Below, piece by piece: positions 1 to 7,535 of a stretch of DNA of 28,203 bases. How positions within the stretch are numbered: the stretch's first letter is position 1; each line of letters begins with the position of its first letter. The notes beneath the pieces were generated by a model, which saw only the letters and a program-made list of their open reading frames with translations, was not told where the DNA came from and did no database searches. The stretch covers positions 1 through 28,203 of IMG/VR virus record IMGVR_UViG_3300017987_000287. The stretch is one strand, 5' to 3'. The position numbers and the translations under genes were made by a program. This DNA comes from a virus.

Positions 1-27
1 CCCGAGCAGTTGGTCGATCGTTGCCAT
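1..27 (-). CDS. Start of a downstream tail gene, cut by the window edge
   Basis: Only the first nine codons (MATIDQLLG) lie in the window. They start at an ATG (27-25) preceded by a strong SD (GGAGGAGGTGAGAG, directly upstream). The gene follows the sheath and a small structural gene on the same strand, so a tail tube, assembly chaperone or tape-measure gene would be expected by synteny. The sequence itself shows no function. Confidence 0.6.
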
Positions 28-42
28 CTCTCACCTCCTCCG

Positions 43-60
43 GCCCGGGGCACCCCGGGC
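43..60 (-). other. GC-rich hairpin before the left-edge gene
   Basis: A perfect inverted repeat, GCCCGGG-GTGC-CCCGGGC on the minus strand (7 bp stem, 4-nt loop), lies in the 62-nt gap between two tail genes and just upstream of the next gene's SD. There is no T-run after it, so it does not look like an intrinsic terminator. An mRNA processing or stabilising hairpin is an inference. Confidence 0.4.
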
Positions 61-89
61 GGATAGTTGTCGTCGGATCTACCCCCGGA

Positions 90-398
90 TCACTCCTCCG
101 CGAAGTAGCGGTAGGTGTCGCCCGAGTTGTTGATCGCCGCGTCGGCCCCCACCGAGAACCCGGTGTCCAGCAGGGTGATCCCCTGCGAGGTCACGAGGGT
201 CCGGGTCCCGGCCGCGGCGGTCTTCAGGAAGGAGGCGTCCGCCATCCCCTCCACGTGTTCGGCCTTGTCGATCGCGGTATCCATCCTGAAGATGGTCACT
301 CGCTTGGGCTTGAAGCCCACCTTGTCGAGGTAGATGCTCTGAGCCGCGCCGGTCCCTTCGTAGGACCCGGCGACCGTTCTTGCAACTCCGCTGCCCAT
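90..398 (-). CDS. Small structural (virion-associated) protein, 102 aa
   Basis: The ATG start at 398 has an AGGAGG SD seven bases upstream. The product is a 102-residue, probably all-beta protein with no cysteine and no membrane segment. Its second half (DTGFSVGADAAINNSGDTYRYFAEE-like, positions about 78-102) has the GF-x-(I/V)-G-x-D-x-x-x-N-x-x-G-x-x-Y pattern that I recall from small phage structural proteins of decoration type. It lies directly downstream of the sheath gene, where a tail tube often sits, but it is shorter than usual tube proteins. A tube or decoration role is therefore an inference. A 75-nt hairpin-rich gap separates it from the sheath gene. Confidence 0.7.
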   Translation of the reverse strand: MGSGVARTVAGSYEGTGAAQSIYLDKVGFKPKRVTIFRMDTAIDKAEHVEGMADASFLKTAAAGTRTLVTSQGITLLDTGFSVGADAAINNSGDTYRYFAEE

Positions 399-430
399 TT
401 GATTCCTCCTGGTCAGTGCGCCTTAGCGCC

Positions 431-453
431 GCGCTCGTTGGAGCGCCGTTTTT
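431..453 (+). terminator. Possible plus-strand intrinsic terminator between sheath and next gene
   Basis: Reading the plus strand, a GCGCTC-GTTG-GAGCGC stem-loop (431-446) is followed by CG and TTTTT (449-453). This has the form of a rho-independent terminator, yet the flanking genes are transcribed on the minus strand. On the minus strand the same region gives two tandem hairpins (GCGCT..AGCGC and GCGC-TAAG-GCGC) after the sheath stop codon, without a T-run. It could stop antisense transcription or act as a processing site in the minus transcript. Confidence 0.4.
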
Positions 454-473
454 GAAACGACGTCGCCGGGTCG

Positions 474-2828
474 CTACTCGACGGCGTCGAAGATACCTTG
501 CTTCCCGATCACGATCTTGAACCGCTCGATCGTGTCGGCCAGGCGGAGCGAGATCTCCGCGTTCATGTCGCCCTGACTCCGGGTCAAGTCGGTGTTGTTC
601 TCGTCGTCGATCTTCAGCTTGAAGGCGTCGGTGAACTTGTCCCCCCGGATCGCCTTCTTGGGGTTCCACTCCGGGTAGAAGAACGCCCGGAGAGTGGTCG
701 CCGCCTCCTCCTGCTTGTCGACGTCGTTGATCGCGAACACGATCCAGTCGAAGTTCTCCCGGAGGAGGTTCTCGTAGTGGCTCATCTGCGACCGTTGGTG
801 GAGCCACTGCCACTCGGAGGTGGGGGAGATCGTGCGGTCCCCCCAGACGATCACCGTCCCCTGGCGGAACTTGATCACGTTGATCCCCTTGGGGTTCAGC
901 ATCTCCTCGTTCAGAGCGTCCGCCGTCTCCGGGTCCCCGGTCGGGAGCTCGAGCACGTCGGGAAGGGTCACCGTGATATCCGCCGGCGCCTTGTGATAGC
1001 CCTCGTACTGCTTCGCCACCAGGGCGTGACGCCCGAGGATCATCCCGGCGAGGGAGACCTGAACCAGCGGGACGTCCTGCGTCCCCGGGGTGGCGTCCGG
1101 GTCGAGGATCGACCCCCAGCTCGGGAGGTAGCAGAACCCGTAGTCCGACCGCCCGATCGTCGTGTTGATGTGGTCGATCGCCTCCGACTCCCCGACGATC
1201 GACACGGGGAACTCGACCAGGTACTGGTAGTTCCGCGCCGCGGCGTACTCGAGCCCAGCCTTCGTCACCACCGTCGAGGTCACCCCCGGGGTGGAGATCT
1301 TCACGAGCCCCTTGTTCTTGCCGAAGATCCGGTTGAGCTTGGAGAGCACCGCGTCGAACGCGTCCAGGTAGTCCGCGTCCGTGACCGGTGAGCCGTCGTG
1401 CCCGGCGCCGAACTCCTGCTCGTACTGAAGCATGAACTCCTCGCCGGCCGCGATCGAGCCGCCGTCCGTGAGGTCCAGACCCGTCCGCACCGAGACGGTG
1501 GTCCGGGTGTTGGAGTCGATGATGAAGCTCAGGTTCGGCTCGTTGACCTTGTCCGGCCAGATCGTCCCACCCTTGGCCTCGTCCACCTCGAGCGCGAGGA
1601 CCTCGATCACGATCGTGTCCCCGTCCGCGAGGACGGTCGCCCCGTTGGTCACGGTCACGTCCAGGAGCTCCTCGCCGAGATCCTCCGCCACCCCGTCGAA
1701 CCCGACCGCGACCACCTCGAGCGGTCCGATCGTGGTGGTCCACCGGATGTCCGCTCCGGAGTTCTCCACCGTCCCGGTGATCACCTGGGACTTCACGAGC
1801 GCCCCGAGGGAGTTGATCACGATCGTCGGGTCGGCGCTCCCGGGGGAGTTGACCGTCACGTCGGGGTCGGGGAGGGTGAGCGTCAGAGCGGTCAGCGCCT
1901 TCGAGACGCCGTAGAAGTTCGCCGGGCGAACCGAGGCGACCGTCTTGTCACCGGTGTAAAGGTCGGCGGCGACCACCCAGTGGTTGCCCTTGTCGTTGTT
2001 GATGACGTTCACCCAGTAGTTGGACTTCGTGGGGTCGGTGTTGAGGTTCGTCCACTTCTTGACCAGGGCGCCGTCCTCGTAGACGTAGATCCCGAACTCG
2101 GTGGTCGGGTTCTCCTCCCCGTCCTTCACCACCACCGCGAGGTGTTGGTCGTCGTTCAGGTGGTCGACGTTGTCCCGGGAGAGGACGTACCGGTTCGCGG
2201 GGGTCCCGGCGCCGGCGGTCCAGTCGGTCAGGAGGGTCTGATCCCCCTCGACCGAGACCACACCCGCCGCCGTGTTCCCGGTGATCTTGTACGTCTTCGA
2301 GGTCACCTTCTTGAGCTGGAGGATCCCGCCGGCCCACTCGTTCTCGATCATCGTGTCGCCGGTGTCGAGGGTGGTCTCGGTCAAGTCGCCTGCCCCGGTG
2401 TGCTCGTCGACGTGAACGTCCCGCTGTCCACCCCAGACCCCGCCGGTCTTCGCCTTCAGGCTCCCGAGAGTCGCTCGACCGGAGCTCGGAGCCGCCCCGT
2501 CGCCCTGTCGAGTGTACAGATACAGAAGCGCCTGCTCCTCGTCCCCTCCGGTGATCCGGTGGGGGATCAACTCGCCGGCGCCCTGTCCGAGGTCGTAGAA
2601 GTCCTGAGCGCACCCGGGGGCCTCCGAGGTCGGAAGTCTCCGCTTCCCGTATCGGTTGAAGTAGTCCTTCTTCCCGCCGGGGAAACCCGGCTCGCCGACC
2701 TGTCCCTTCGGAAACTCACCGACCATCACGGTCACACCGTAGGGAGCCGGTTGGATCTGCTTCTCGCCCTCCTGCTCCTCGACTGGCACACCCGCTCCGA
2801 GGACGGGCCCGTATCGTCTGACCGTCAT
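474..2828 (-). CDS. Contractile tail sheath protein
   Basis: This 784-residue protein forms the outer contractile tube of a myovirus tail. The C-terminal part (about residues 637-784) has the family hallmarks: a GxNVIKFRQGTVIVWGDRT block (about 650-666), then EWQWLHQRSQ, then a long helix-rich segment (about 685-730) and a final strand near ERFKIVIGK. The start ATG has an AGGAGG SD with about 7 nt spacing. The protein is clearly longer than the roughly 400-500 residues of simple sheaths. The excess lies in the first 500 residues and is rich in Thr, Val, Gly and Asp in beta-domain style, so it probably forms extra surface domains. It follows the 453-aa gene by 14 nt. Confidence 0.88.
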   Translation of the reverse strand: MTVRRYGPVLGAGVPVEEQEGEKQIQPAPYGVTVMVGEFPKGQVGEPGFPGGKKDYFNRYGKRRLPTSEAPGCAQDFYDLGQGAGELIPHRITGGDEEQALLYLYTRQGDGAAPSSGRATLGSLKAKTGGVWGGQRDVHVDEHTGAGDLTETTLDTGDTMIENEWAGGILQLKKVTSKTYKITGNTAAGVVSVEGDQTLLTDWTAGAGTPANRYVLSRDNVDHLNDDQHLAVVVKDGEENPTTEFGIYVYEDGALVKKWTNLNTDPTKSNYWVNVINNDKGNHWVVAADLYTGDKTVASVRPANFYGVSKALTALTLTLPDPDVTVNSPGSADPTIVINSLGALVKSQVITGTVENSGADIRWTTTIGPLEVVAVGFDGVAEDLGEELLDVTVTNGATVLADGDTIVIEVLALEVDEAKGGTIWPDKVNEPNLSFIIDSNTRTTVSVRTGLDLTDGGSIAAGEEFMLQYEQEFGAGHDGSPVTDADYLDAFDAVLSKLNRIFGKNKGLVKISTPGVTSTVVTKAGLEYAAARNYQYLVEFPVSIVGESEAIDHINTTIGRSDYGFCYLPSWGSILDPDATPGTQDVPLVQVSLAGMILGRHALVAKQYEGYHKAPADITVTLPDVLELPTGDPETADALNEEMLNPKGINVIKFRQGTVIVWGDRTISPTSEWQWLHQRSQMSHYENLLRENFDWIVFAINDVDKQEEAATTLRAFFYPEWNPKKAIRGDKFTDAFKLKIDDENNTDLTRSQGDMNAEISLRLADTIERFKIVIGKQGIFDAVE

Positions 2829-2842
2829 TTTTCAGCCTCCTG

Positions 2843-4204
2843 TCAACTCACTTCGAATGTTTCGGTCGACGTCCGCGGAACCGGCGTTCCGTCGCGGATC
2901 GCCTCCTGCTCCGCCTCGCTCGACGTCGCGTTGAACCCCATGTTGAAAGACTTCACCGCGAACGCGTCGACCGCCGGCCGGAGGTTCAACGCCACGTCCT
3001 GGATCCGGAACACCGCCTGGTGACTCCGAACGTCGGACAAGTTCAGCTCGGGCGTCACCGCCCGGAACTCCTCGATGAGCCAGAGTCGATAACGTCGATC
3101 GGTCGCCCGACTCCGGAGAAAGGGACCGATCTCGCCCGTCGGCCCGCTCGTCAGGAGTCGGAGGAGCGAGTCCTGGACCCGCTGTTGACCTCTCGACCTG
3201 TCGGTTCTGACTTCCATCGTCACTTGGTACGTCATCCTATAGGGCGCGGGGACCACGACCGCCGATCCCGTGTCTTTTCGGACGATACCCGAATCGTGGG
3301 AGAAGGGATAAGGAGATGAGGAGACCGCGTCGGTGTCCCGGAGAACCACCTGGGGCAAATCCCCGACCTCCTCGAAGTCCTGCTGAGTGTTCCACGCCAC
3401 GTGAGCGAGCACCCTCAACCGAAGGTAGGGAACGTTCCCCGCCGGGATCGCCGCGGTCAAGGTGATCACCCGGGTCCCCGAGTCGTAGCTCGAGAGAAGG
3501 TCCGTCCGGTGGTTCGGGTCCGCCGAGTGGTCGTAGACCGCGTCCACGTCCGAAACGGTCAGGTTCGACTCGTCCACGTAGTCGTCGAGGTCGATCGAGC
3601 TCGAGGCCGCCGGGATTGGTGGGAGGGAGACATCATCGACGTAGACCGCCTCCTCCTGGACCGTCTGAGTCAAAGAGTCGAGAATCACGTCCTGACTCCA
3701 GTCGATCTCCCCCTCCCAGAGGACCAGGGCGCTCTCGATCACCGGAGTCACCGTGTCGTCCGTCGTCACGAGGTTGAAGACGAGAGCGAACGCCCGGTTC
3801 GAGACGTCGAGCGTCGAGACGTTCTGGTTTATCTCGTCCTCCGTGTTCCACTCGCCGGCGCCGGCGACCACCCAGGCCCCGCCGTTCCACCACATCTGAT
3901 CGGTCCCGTCGAAGATCCGGATCCCGATCGAGCCGAGATCGTTCCCGTCCTCGTCCACCGGGATCGTCGCGTTGACCTGGATCATCAGGATTCGGTGAAT
4001 CGCCTCCGGTCGGTAGGTTCGACTCTGCACGTACAGATCCGCGTCCGTGGGGTACCTCCAGTTCGACTGGAGCTTGAGCTTCAACTGGAAGTCCTCGGGG
4101 TCAAGGCGGATCTTCGTCGAATCGGAGAGGACCGTCGAGCCGCGGACGTCGAAGCCTTGACTCGGCTCCCACCACACCTCGGTTATAAACTTGGAGAGAC
4201 TCAT
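2843..4204 (-). CDS. Virion structural protein upstream of the sheath, 453 aa
   Basis: The ATG overlaps the previous stop codon (ATGA) and has an AAGTAAGGA SD, so translation is probably coupled. The protein is acidic and mixed alpha/beta, with many Thr/Val/Asp beta-type stretches, and has no signal peptide or membrane segment. A C-terminal stretch (about 325-400) reads like a phage tail-completion or baseplate-type domain (YQVTMEVRTDRSRGQQRVQD, then LRSRATDRRYRLW), but I cannot assign a family with certainty. Its place between the Mu gpG-like gene and the sheath suggests a tail terminator or neck protein. That role is inferred from position only. Confidence 0.8.
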   Translation of the reverse strand: MSLSKFITEVWWEPSQGFDVRGSTVLSDSTKIRLDPEDFQLKLKLQSNWRYPTDADLYVQSRTYRPEAIHRILMIQVNATIPVDEDGNDLGSIGIRIFDGTDQMWWNGGAWVVAGAGEWNTEDEINQNVSTLDVSNRAFALVFNLVTTDDTVTPVIESALVLWEGEIDWSQDVILDSLTQTVQEEAVYVDDVSLPPIPAASSSIDLDDYVDESNLTVSDVDAVYDHSADPNHRTDLLSSYDSGTRVITLTAAIPAGNVPYLRLRVLAHVAWNTQQDFEEVGDLPQVVLRDTDAVSSSPYPFSHDSGIVRKDTGSAVVVPAPYRMTYQVTMEVRTDRSRGQQRVQDSLLRLLTSGPTGEIGPFLRSRATDRRYRLWLIEEFRAVTPELNLSDVRSHQAVFRIQDVALNLRPAVDAFAVKSFNMGFNATSSEAEQEAIRDGTPVPRTSTETFEVS

Positions 4205-4785
4205 TCCTTACTTAAACTCAACTGCACCCCGTCCCCGAGCGCCACCTTTATGCGGGTCTCGGCCGCCTTGAAGGGATCCTCCACGAAGGGTCGACCCCGG
4301 ACTTTCCAGTTCTTGGAACCAGCCGCTCCGGGGTCGGTCGGAACGAACTTGGTCTTCTTCCCTCGTCTTTTCCTCATCTCGGCGAAAACCGCGGCCCGAA
4401 CCTTCGGAGTCACCTTGATCACGAAGCCCTCGTGAAGCGCGATCGCGAGGTTCCACAGAACCTTCCCGTCCTTGCTGCGCTTCGTTCGGAGGACCCCCAC
4501 GCCCCCGTGGACTTTCTCCCGGGTGATCTCCGTCCGCAAGTTGATCGACTGGCGCAGATCACCTCGATCGACGAGGGGCTTCGAGCTCCCCTTGATCAGG
4601 ATCGTCAGAGGGGAGTTGGGAATCCCGTGCTTCTCGCTGTCGATGTACCCGACGATATCCCGCCGGAGGAGAATCAACTGCTGTTGAATCTTTTTCCGGA
4701 GCTCCCTCCGGAACTCGTCCTCCCGCCGACGCCGACTGAAGAACCGCTTGAAGCGCCGCCACCCGTCGTTGAAGCGGATCCCCAT
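4201..4785 (-). CDS. Mu gpG / HK97 gp10-like virion morphogenesis (tail completion) protein
   Basis: The protein has 194 residues from the ATG at 4785, which overlaps the preceding stop (TGATG). It has a strongly basic N-terminus (RRFKRFFSRRRRE). The family pattern follows: 'LVDRGDLRQSI' (about residues 70-80), a central strand with VLWNLAIALHEGFVIKVTPKVR (the A-x-x-HEG motif), and a terminal 'RGRPFVEDPFKAA' matching the PaRpF-L-P signature. Proteins of this type complete the neck or head-proximal tail so that heads and tails can join. An in-frame extension upstream (to about 4827) is possible but would overlap the previous gene, so the coupled start was chosen. Confidence 0.75.
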   Translation of the reverse strand: MGIRFNDGWRRFKRFFSRRRREDEFRRELRKKIQQQLILLRRDIVGYIDSEKHGIPNSPLTILIKGSSKPLVDRGDLRQSINLRTEITREKVHGGVGVLRTKRSKDGKVLWNLAIALHEGFVIKVTPKVRAAVFAEMRKRRGKKTKFVPTDPGAAGSKNWKVRGRPFVEDPFKAAETRIKVALGDGVQLSLSKE

Positions 4786-5231
4786 CAGGGCTCCCGGTCG
4801 GCGAAGTCCACCTCGAGCATCGTGCAACCGGCCTGGTCGGTGTACCCGGCGACGTCCCGGAAGAAGACGACGTAGAGCTCCGTCACCCGCCGACCGATCC
4901 GAACGAGCCGATCCCCGCGGGAGATCGCGAGGGTCAAGGTCCCGTCCGCCTCCTCGGTCGCGACGCCGGCGTTCACCAGGTCGAAGACCCGGAAGAGGAG
5001 GTATCCGTCCGACTTGAGCTCCGGACCACCCGGTCGGTTGTCCGGCTTCCCGATCTTCCCGTCGTTCCAGTTCACCTGCGCCTCGAGCTCCGTGACGCTT
5101 CCGAGGCCCGGGCCCTGTCCCTCCTTCCAGAGCTGGCGGACCGGCTCCCGGGCGACCGGGTCGAATACGGTCAGGCTCGGCTTGACCCGCTGGATCTGGA
5201 CCGGGATCGGATGGATCAAATTGGGGATCAC
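4785..5231 (-). CDS. Small neck/connector-region protein, 148 aa
   Basis: The GTG start at 5231 overlaps the TGA of the connector gene (5230-5228) and follows a GGAAGGTG SD. This gives a 148-residue protein. It is beta-rich, with segments such as DGYLLFRVFDL and LVRIGRRVTELYVVFF, and has no membrane segment. It is sandwiched between a gp6-like connector and a Mu gpG-like completion protein, so a head closure or stopper function is plausible. The sequence does not show a motif that proves this. The long upstream extension of the same frame overlaps the connector gene and is Arg/Gly-rich shadow sequence. Confidence 0.75.
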   Translation of the reverse strand: MIPNLIHPIPVQIQRVKPSLTVFDPVAREPVRQLWKEGQGPGLGSVTELEAQVNWNDGKIGKPDNRPGGPELKSDGYLLFRVFDLVNAGVATEEADGTLTLAISRGDRLVRIGRRVTELYVVFFRDVAGYTDQAGCTMLEVDFADREP

Positions 5232-6223
5232 GTGAGCACCTTCCCCCCGGTCATCCTGCGGTGCAGGGTCCGCGGTGCCCCCATCGCGAGCGGCGACTTG
5301 TAGGTCGCAAGGATCTGATCGACCTCCAGGTCCCCCGTCGTGGAGAACGCCTTCGACCCGACGAACGGATCCTCCCACTTCCTCCGGTGGCGGTCGGTCT
5401 CCTCCTCGATCATCGGCCCGGCCGGAGATCCCCAGACCGAGCCCGCCATCGGCTTGGCGCTCCGGACGATCAGCTTCTTCAGGGCGTAGATAATCGGCTT
5501 CGGGATCGACCCGTCCGCCTCCACGTACCCGAAGACCCCCTCGACCTCGACGTTCCGCTCCCCGACGTAGAAGACCGTGGTCCGCTTCCTGACCTGCCCC
5601 ACCCCGGTGAAGATCGACGTGTCCCCGGTGACCAGCTTTATCCGCGGGTTCTTCCGGTCGTCCCGCTCGCTCTCCCCCCGCCCGTTGTAGACCTCGTAAG
5701 CGTCCGTCTCGATCTCCTCGTCGTCGATCGTGAGGGTCGAGACCGAGATAATCGGGACCGGGAGCTGGAGGAGCGTGGTCCCGTTCCCGTCGAACTTCAG
5801 CGTCATCTCGCGCGGAACGAACCACTGGCGCGTCGTCCGCTCGATGAAGCGTTGCCAGACCTCGATCAGCTCAAGCACCTTGTCGTCGTCCGCGTTCGCC
5901 ACCGTCACCCCCTCCGCGCGGATCGCGTCGATGTCCACGTACAGCGAATCCGCGTCCCCCTCGATCGGATCTGAGAGCGAGCTCTCGAGAGTCGTCGTCT
6001 CGTGGTAGAACGAGGTCTTGTAGTAGTAGGTCGGGTCCCCCGCCGTGTCGTCGTAGGTGTAGACCGACTGCCCGGCGACCAAAGTGATCCGGGTTCCCGG
6101 CCCCGTGATCTCCGAGTAAGTCCCAGCGATCCCGGTCGTCGACCGGTACACCTTGATCACGTCGAAGAGGGTCATCACGTTCGAGAGCTTCTCGACCGTG
6201 ATCGTCAACTTGATCGTCGCCAT
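5228..6223 (-). CDS. Head-tail connector (adaptor) protein with N-terminal Ig/FN3-like domain
   Basis: The protein has 331 residues, with ATG at 6223 and an AAGGAGGT SD. The N-terminal 90 residues look like a beta-sandwich (VYRSTTGIAGTYSEIT, then YTYDDTAGDPTYYYKTSFY), as in FN3 domains. The rest resembles the alpha-helical connector that sits below the portal: a helix with 'DDDKVLELIEVWQRFIERTTRQWF' (about 110-135), then a beta insertion with LPVPIISVSTLTIDDE, then C-terminal helices from about 245 (IPKPIIYALKKLIV). The fusion of a beta-domain to the connector is notable. Function: docking of the neck to the portal, inferred from family and synteny. Confidence 0.7.
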   Translation of the reverse strand: MATIKLTITVEKLSNVMTLFDVIKVYRSTTGIAGTYSEITGPGTRITLVAGQSVYTYDDTAGDPTYYYKTSFYHETTTLESSLSDPIEGDADSLYVDIDAIRAEGVTVANADDDKVLELIEVWQRFIERTTRQWFVPREMTLKFDGNGTTLLQLPVPIISVSTLTIDDEEIETDAYEVYNGRGESERDDRKNPRIKLVTGDTSIFTGVGQVRKRTTVFYVGERNVEVEGVFGYVEADGSIPKPIIYALKKLIVRSAKPMAGSVWGSPAGPMIEEETDRHRRKWEDPFVGSKAFSTTGDLEVDQILATYKSPLAMGAPRTLHRRMTGGKVLT

Positions 6224-6700
6224 TTAAACCTCCTTCGCTCCGCTCATCTTAGGTCGAAGCTCGTCCGCCTCCACCACCTCGGGTCGGACCTCACTCGCGG
6301 AGAGGACCGGACTCTCGATCGACCCCTCCAGGTCGACGCTCCCCGCGATCCGCGGCGCGAGCTCGAGCCCCCCGCCCAGCTCCGGCCGGAGGTGCGTCGC
6401 CGCTATCATCTGAGGGACCCCGCCGTCCGCGCCGCCGATCGAGACGTTGTCCGTCTGCCAGAAGGCGTAGATCAGGTCCCCCGGGTCGTCCGCCCCGAAC
6501 TGCGGCCCGACCGGGGCGATCTTCATCCGGAACTCACCGGCCGCCGGGTCCGTCTCCTCCCACCCGTTGTCGAGCTCCCGCTTCAATTGGCGCCCGTTCA
6601 GAAAGACGACCAGCGTCCCCGGAGCGTAGGCGGACGCCGTCGCGAAGTCCAGGTTGACCCCGTCCACCGTCCCGATCGCCTGGTCCAGTCGTCCCGCCAT
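6224..6700 (-). CDS. LNGR-domain structural protein (paralogue of the preceding gene), 158 aa
   Basis: The ATG at 6700 overlaps the preceding TGA (TGATG) and has a GAGGAGGTGTG SD. The first about 85 residues align with the neighbouring 74-aa protein: G-x-V/I-DG-x-N-x-DFAT, then LNGR, then DNG(W/Y), then FRMKIAP and D-x-(I/L)-x-AF. This is the small beta-domain with a 'V-F-LNG' core seen in many phage structural proteins. Residues about 90-158 form an extra tail with repeated '(V/L)RPE' elements (HLRPELGG, EVRPEVVE, ELRPKMSG). An exposed virion or fibre-associated role is inferred. It ends immediately before the connector gene. Confidence 0.75.
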   Translation of the reverse strand: MAGRLDQAIGTVDGVNLDFATASAYAPGTLVVFLNGRQLKRELDNGWEETDPAAGEFRMKIAPVGPQFGADDPGDLIYAFWQTDNVSIGGADGGVPQMIAATHLRPELGGGLELAPRIAGSVDLEGSIESPVLSASEVRPEVVEADELRPKMSGAKEV

Positions 6701-6924
6701 CACACCTCCTCGTAGAACGCGAAGAGCGTGTCCCCGACGATCGGGGCGATCTTCATCCGGAAAGCTCCCACCGCCGGAACCTGCTCGTCGTACCCGTCGT
6801 CGTGGTCTCTAGCCACGATCCGACCGTTCAGGAGCACCCGCAGAGAGAGCGCGACGTACCCCGTCGGCGTCGCGAAGTCGCGGTTCGCCCCGTCGATCAC
6901 CCCCGTCACCTCGCGCAGGTTCAC
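6700..6924 (-). CDS. LNGR-domain structural protein, short paralogue, 74 aa
   Basis: The GTG start at 6924 follows a GAGGAGGTGAGGC SD. The 74-residue product consists almost only of the LNGR beta-domain shared with the next gene. The two copies keep a 21-bp identical stretch (6742-6762 and 6512-6532), so they probably arose by tandem duplication. The same LNGR element occurs near the C-terminus of the 573-aa protein at 12,012-13,733. Probable structural component; no enzymatic motif is seen. Confidence 0.75.
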   Translation of the reverse strand: MNLREVTGVIDGANRDFATPTGYVALSLRVLLNGRIVARDHDDGYDEQVPAVGAFRMKIAPIVGDTLFAFYEEV

Positions 6925-6928
6925 CGCC

Positions 6929-7525
6929 TCACCTCCTCACCGGAGTCGCGTCGGCGTCGTAGATCAGAAGCCAGTCGTCGCTCGCCTGGAGCGCCTCCAA
7001 GAGCTCCTGGGTGTCGTTCTCGTGGGACTTGAGCTTCGCGACGCACTCGCACCCGGCGTGCTGAAGGAGCTCGATGTACGCCGAGCAACACACCTCCTTG
7101 TCGTCCCCGAAGCACTTGAGCGAGAGCCAGGAGAGGAAGCCGTGAAGCTTCCCCCGGATCCAGAGCCCGATCCGACCGAGCTTCTCGAGCACCGAGAAGA
7201 CGAAGAGCACCCCGATCACCGAGAACGCGTACTCCTTGTTCGCGTTCTCCGCGGCGAACCACGAGAGCTCCCGCTCGAGGTCCTCGGGGTCGGCGAGCCG
7301 CCCGCGGATCGGCTTGAAGACCAGCTTCAGATCGTTCGTCCGCTCGAACTTCCGGAGCGGCCTCCAGTCCAACCCATGCGACTCCATCCCGACCACGAGC
7401 CGCACGCCCTCGAGCACCTTCCACGATCCGTAGACGTGACTGATCTTCGAGTTCATCAACCACCGCAACCCGCGGGAGGTCAAACCGCTCGACGTCGAGA
7501 AACCCACCGTGAAGTCTCGATCCAT
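6929..7525 (-). CDS. Permuted papain-fold (YiiX/NlpC-P60-like) cysteine peptidase or amidase candidate
   Basis: The protein has 198 residues from the ATG at 7525 (SD AGGAGGTGGGGG). Visible elements match the permuted papain fold of the YaeF/YiiX type. An early Gly/Ser-rich turn (GFSTSSGLTSRGLRW) is followed by His30 in 'SKISHVYG', an acidic residue in 'GMESHG' (Glu48), a hydrophobic helix at about 98-118 (EYAFSVIGVLFVFS), and a late Cys in 'VCCSAYIELL' (Cys147), giving a His-Glu-Cys order. These enzymes cleave amide or ester bonds, often in cell walls or lipids. Its place among structural genes suggests a virion-associated cell-wall hydrolase or maturation protease; both are inferences. Confidence 0.6.
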   Translation of the reverse strand: MDRDFTVGFSTSSGLTSRGLRWLMNSKISHVYGSWKVLEGVRLVVGMESHGLDWRPLRKFERTNDLKLVFKPIRGRLADPEDLERELSWFAAENANKEYAFSVIGVLFVFSVLEKLGRIGLWIRGKLHGFLSWLSLKCFGDDKEVCCSAYIELLQHAGCECVAKLKSHENDTQELLEALQASDDWLLIYDADATPVRR

Positions 7526-7535
7526 CCCCCACCTC

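Noticed and set aside
79-1743. Second minus-strand frame of 554 codons overlapping the sheath gene
   Set aside because: It overlaps the sheath coding sequence in another frame and is Arg/Gly/Asp-rich; the sheath frame has clear family motifs.
1398-3023. Plus-strand open frame of 541 codons opposite the sheath gene
   Set aside because: Shadow of the sheath reading frame; no SD, no domain and biased composition.
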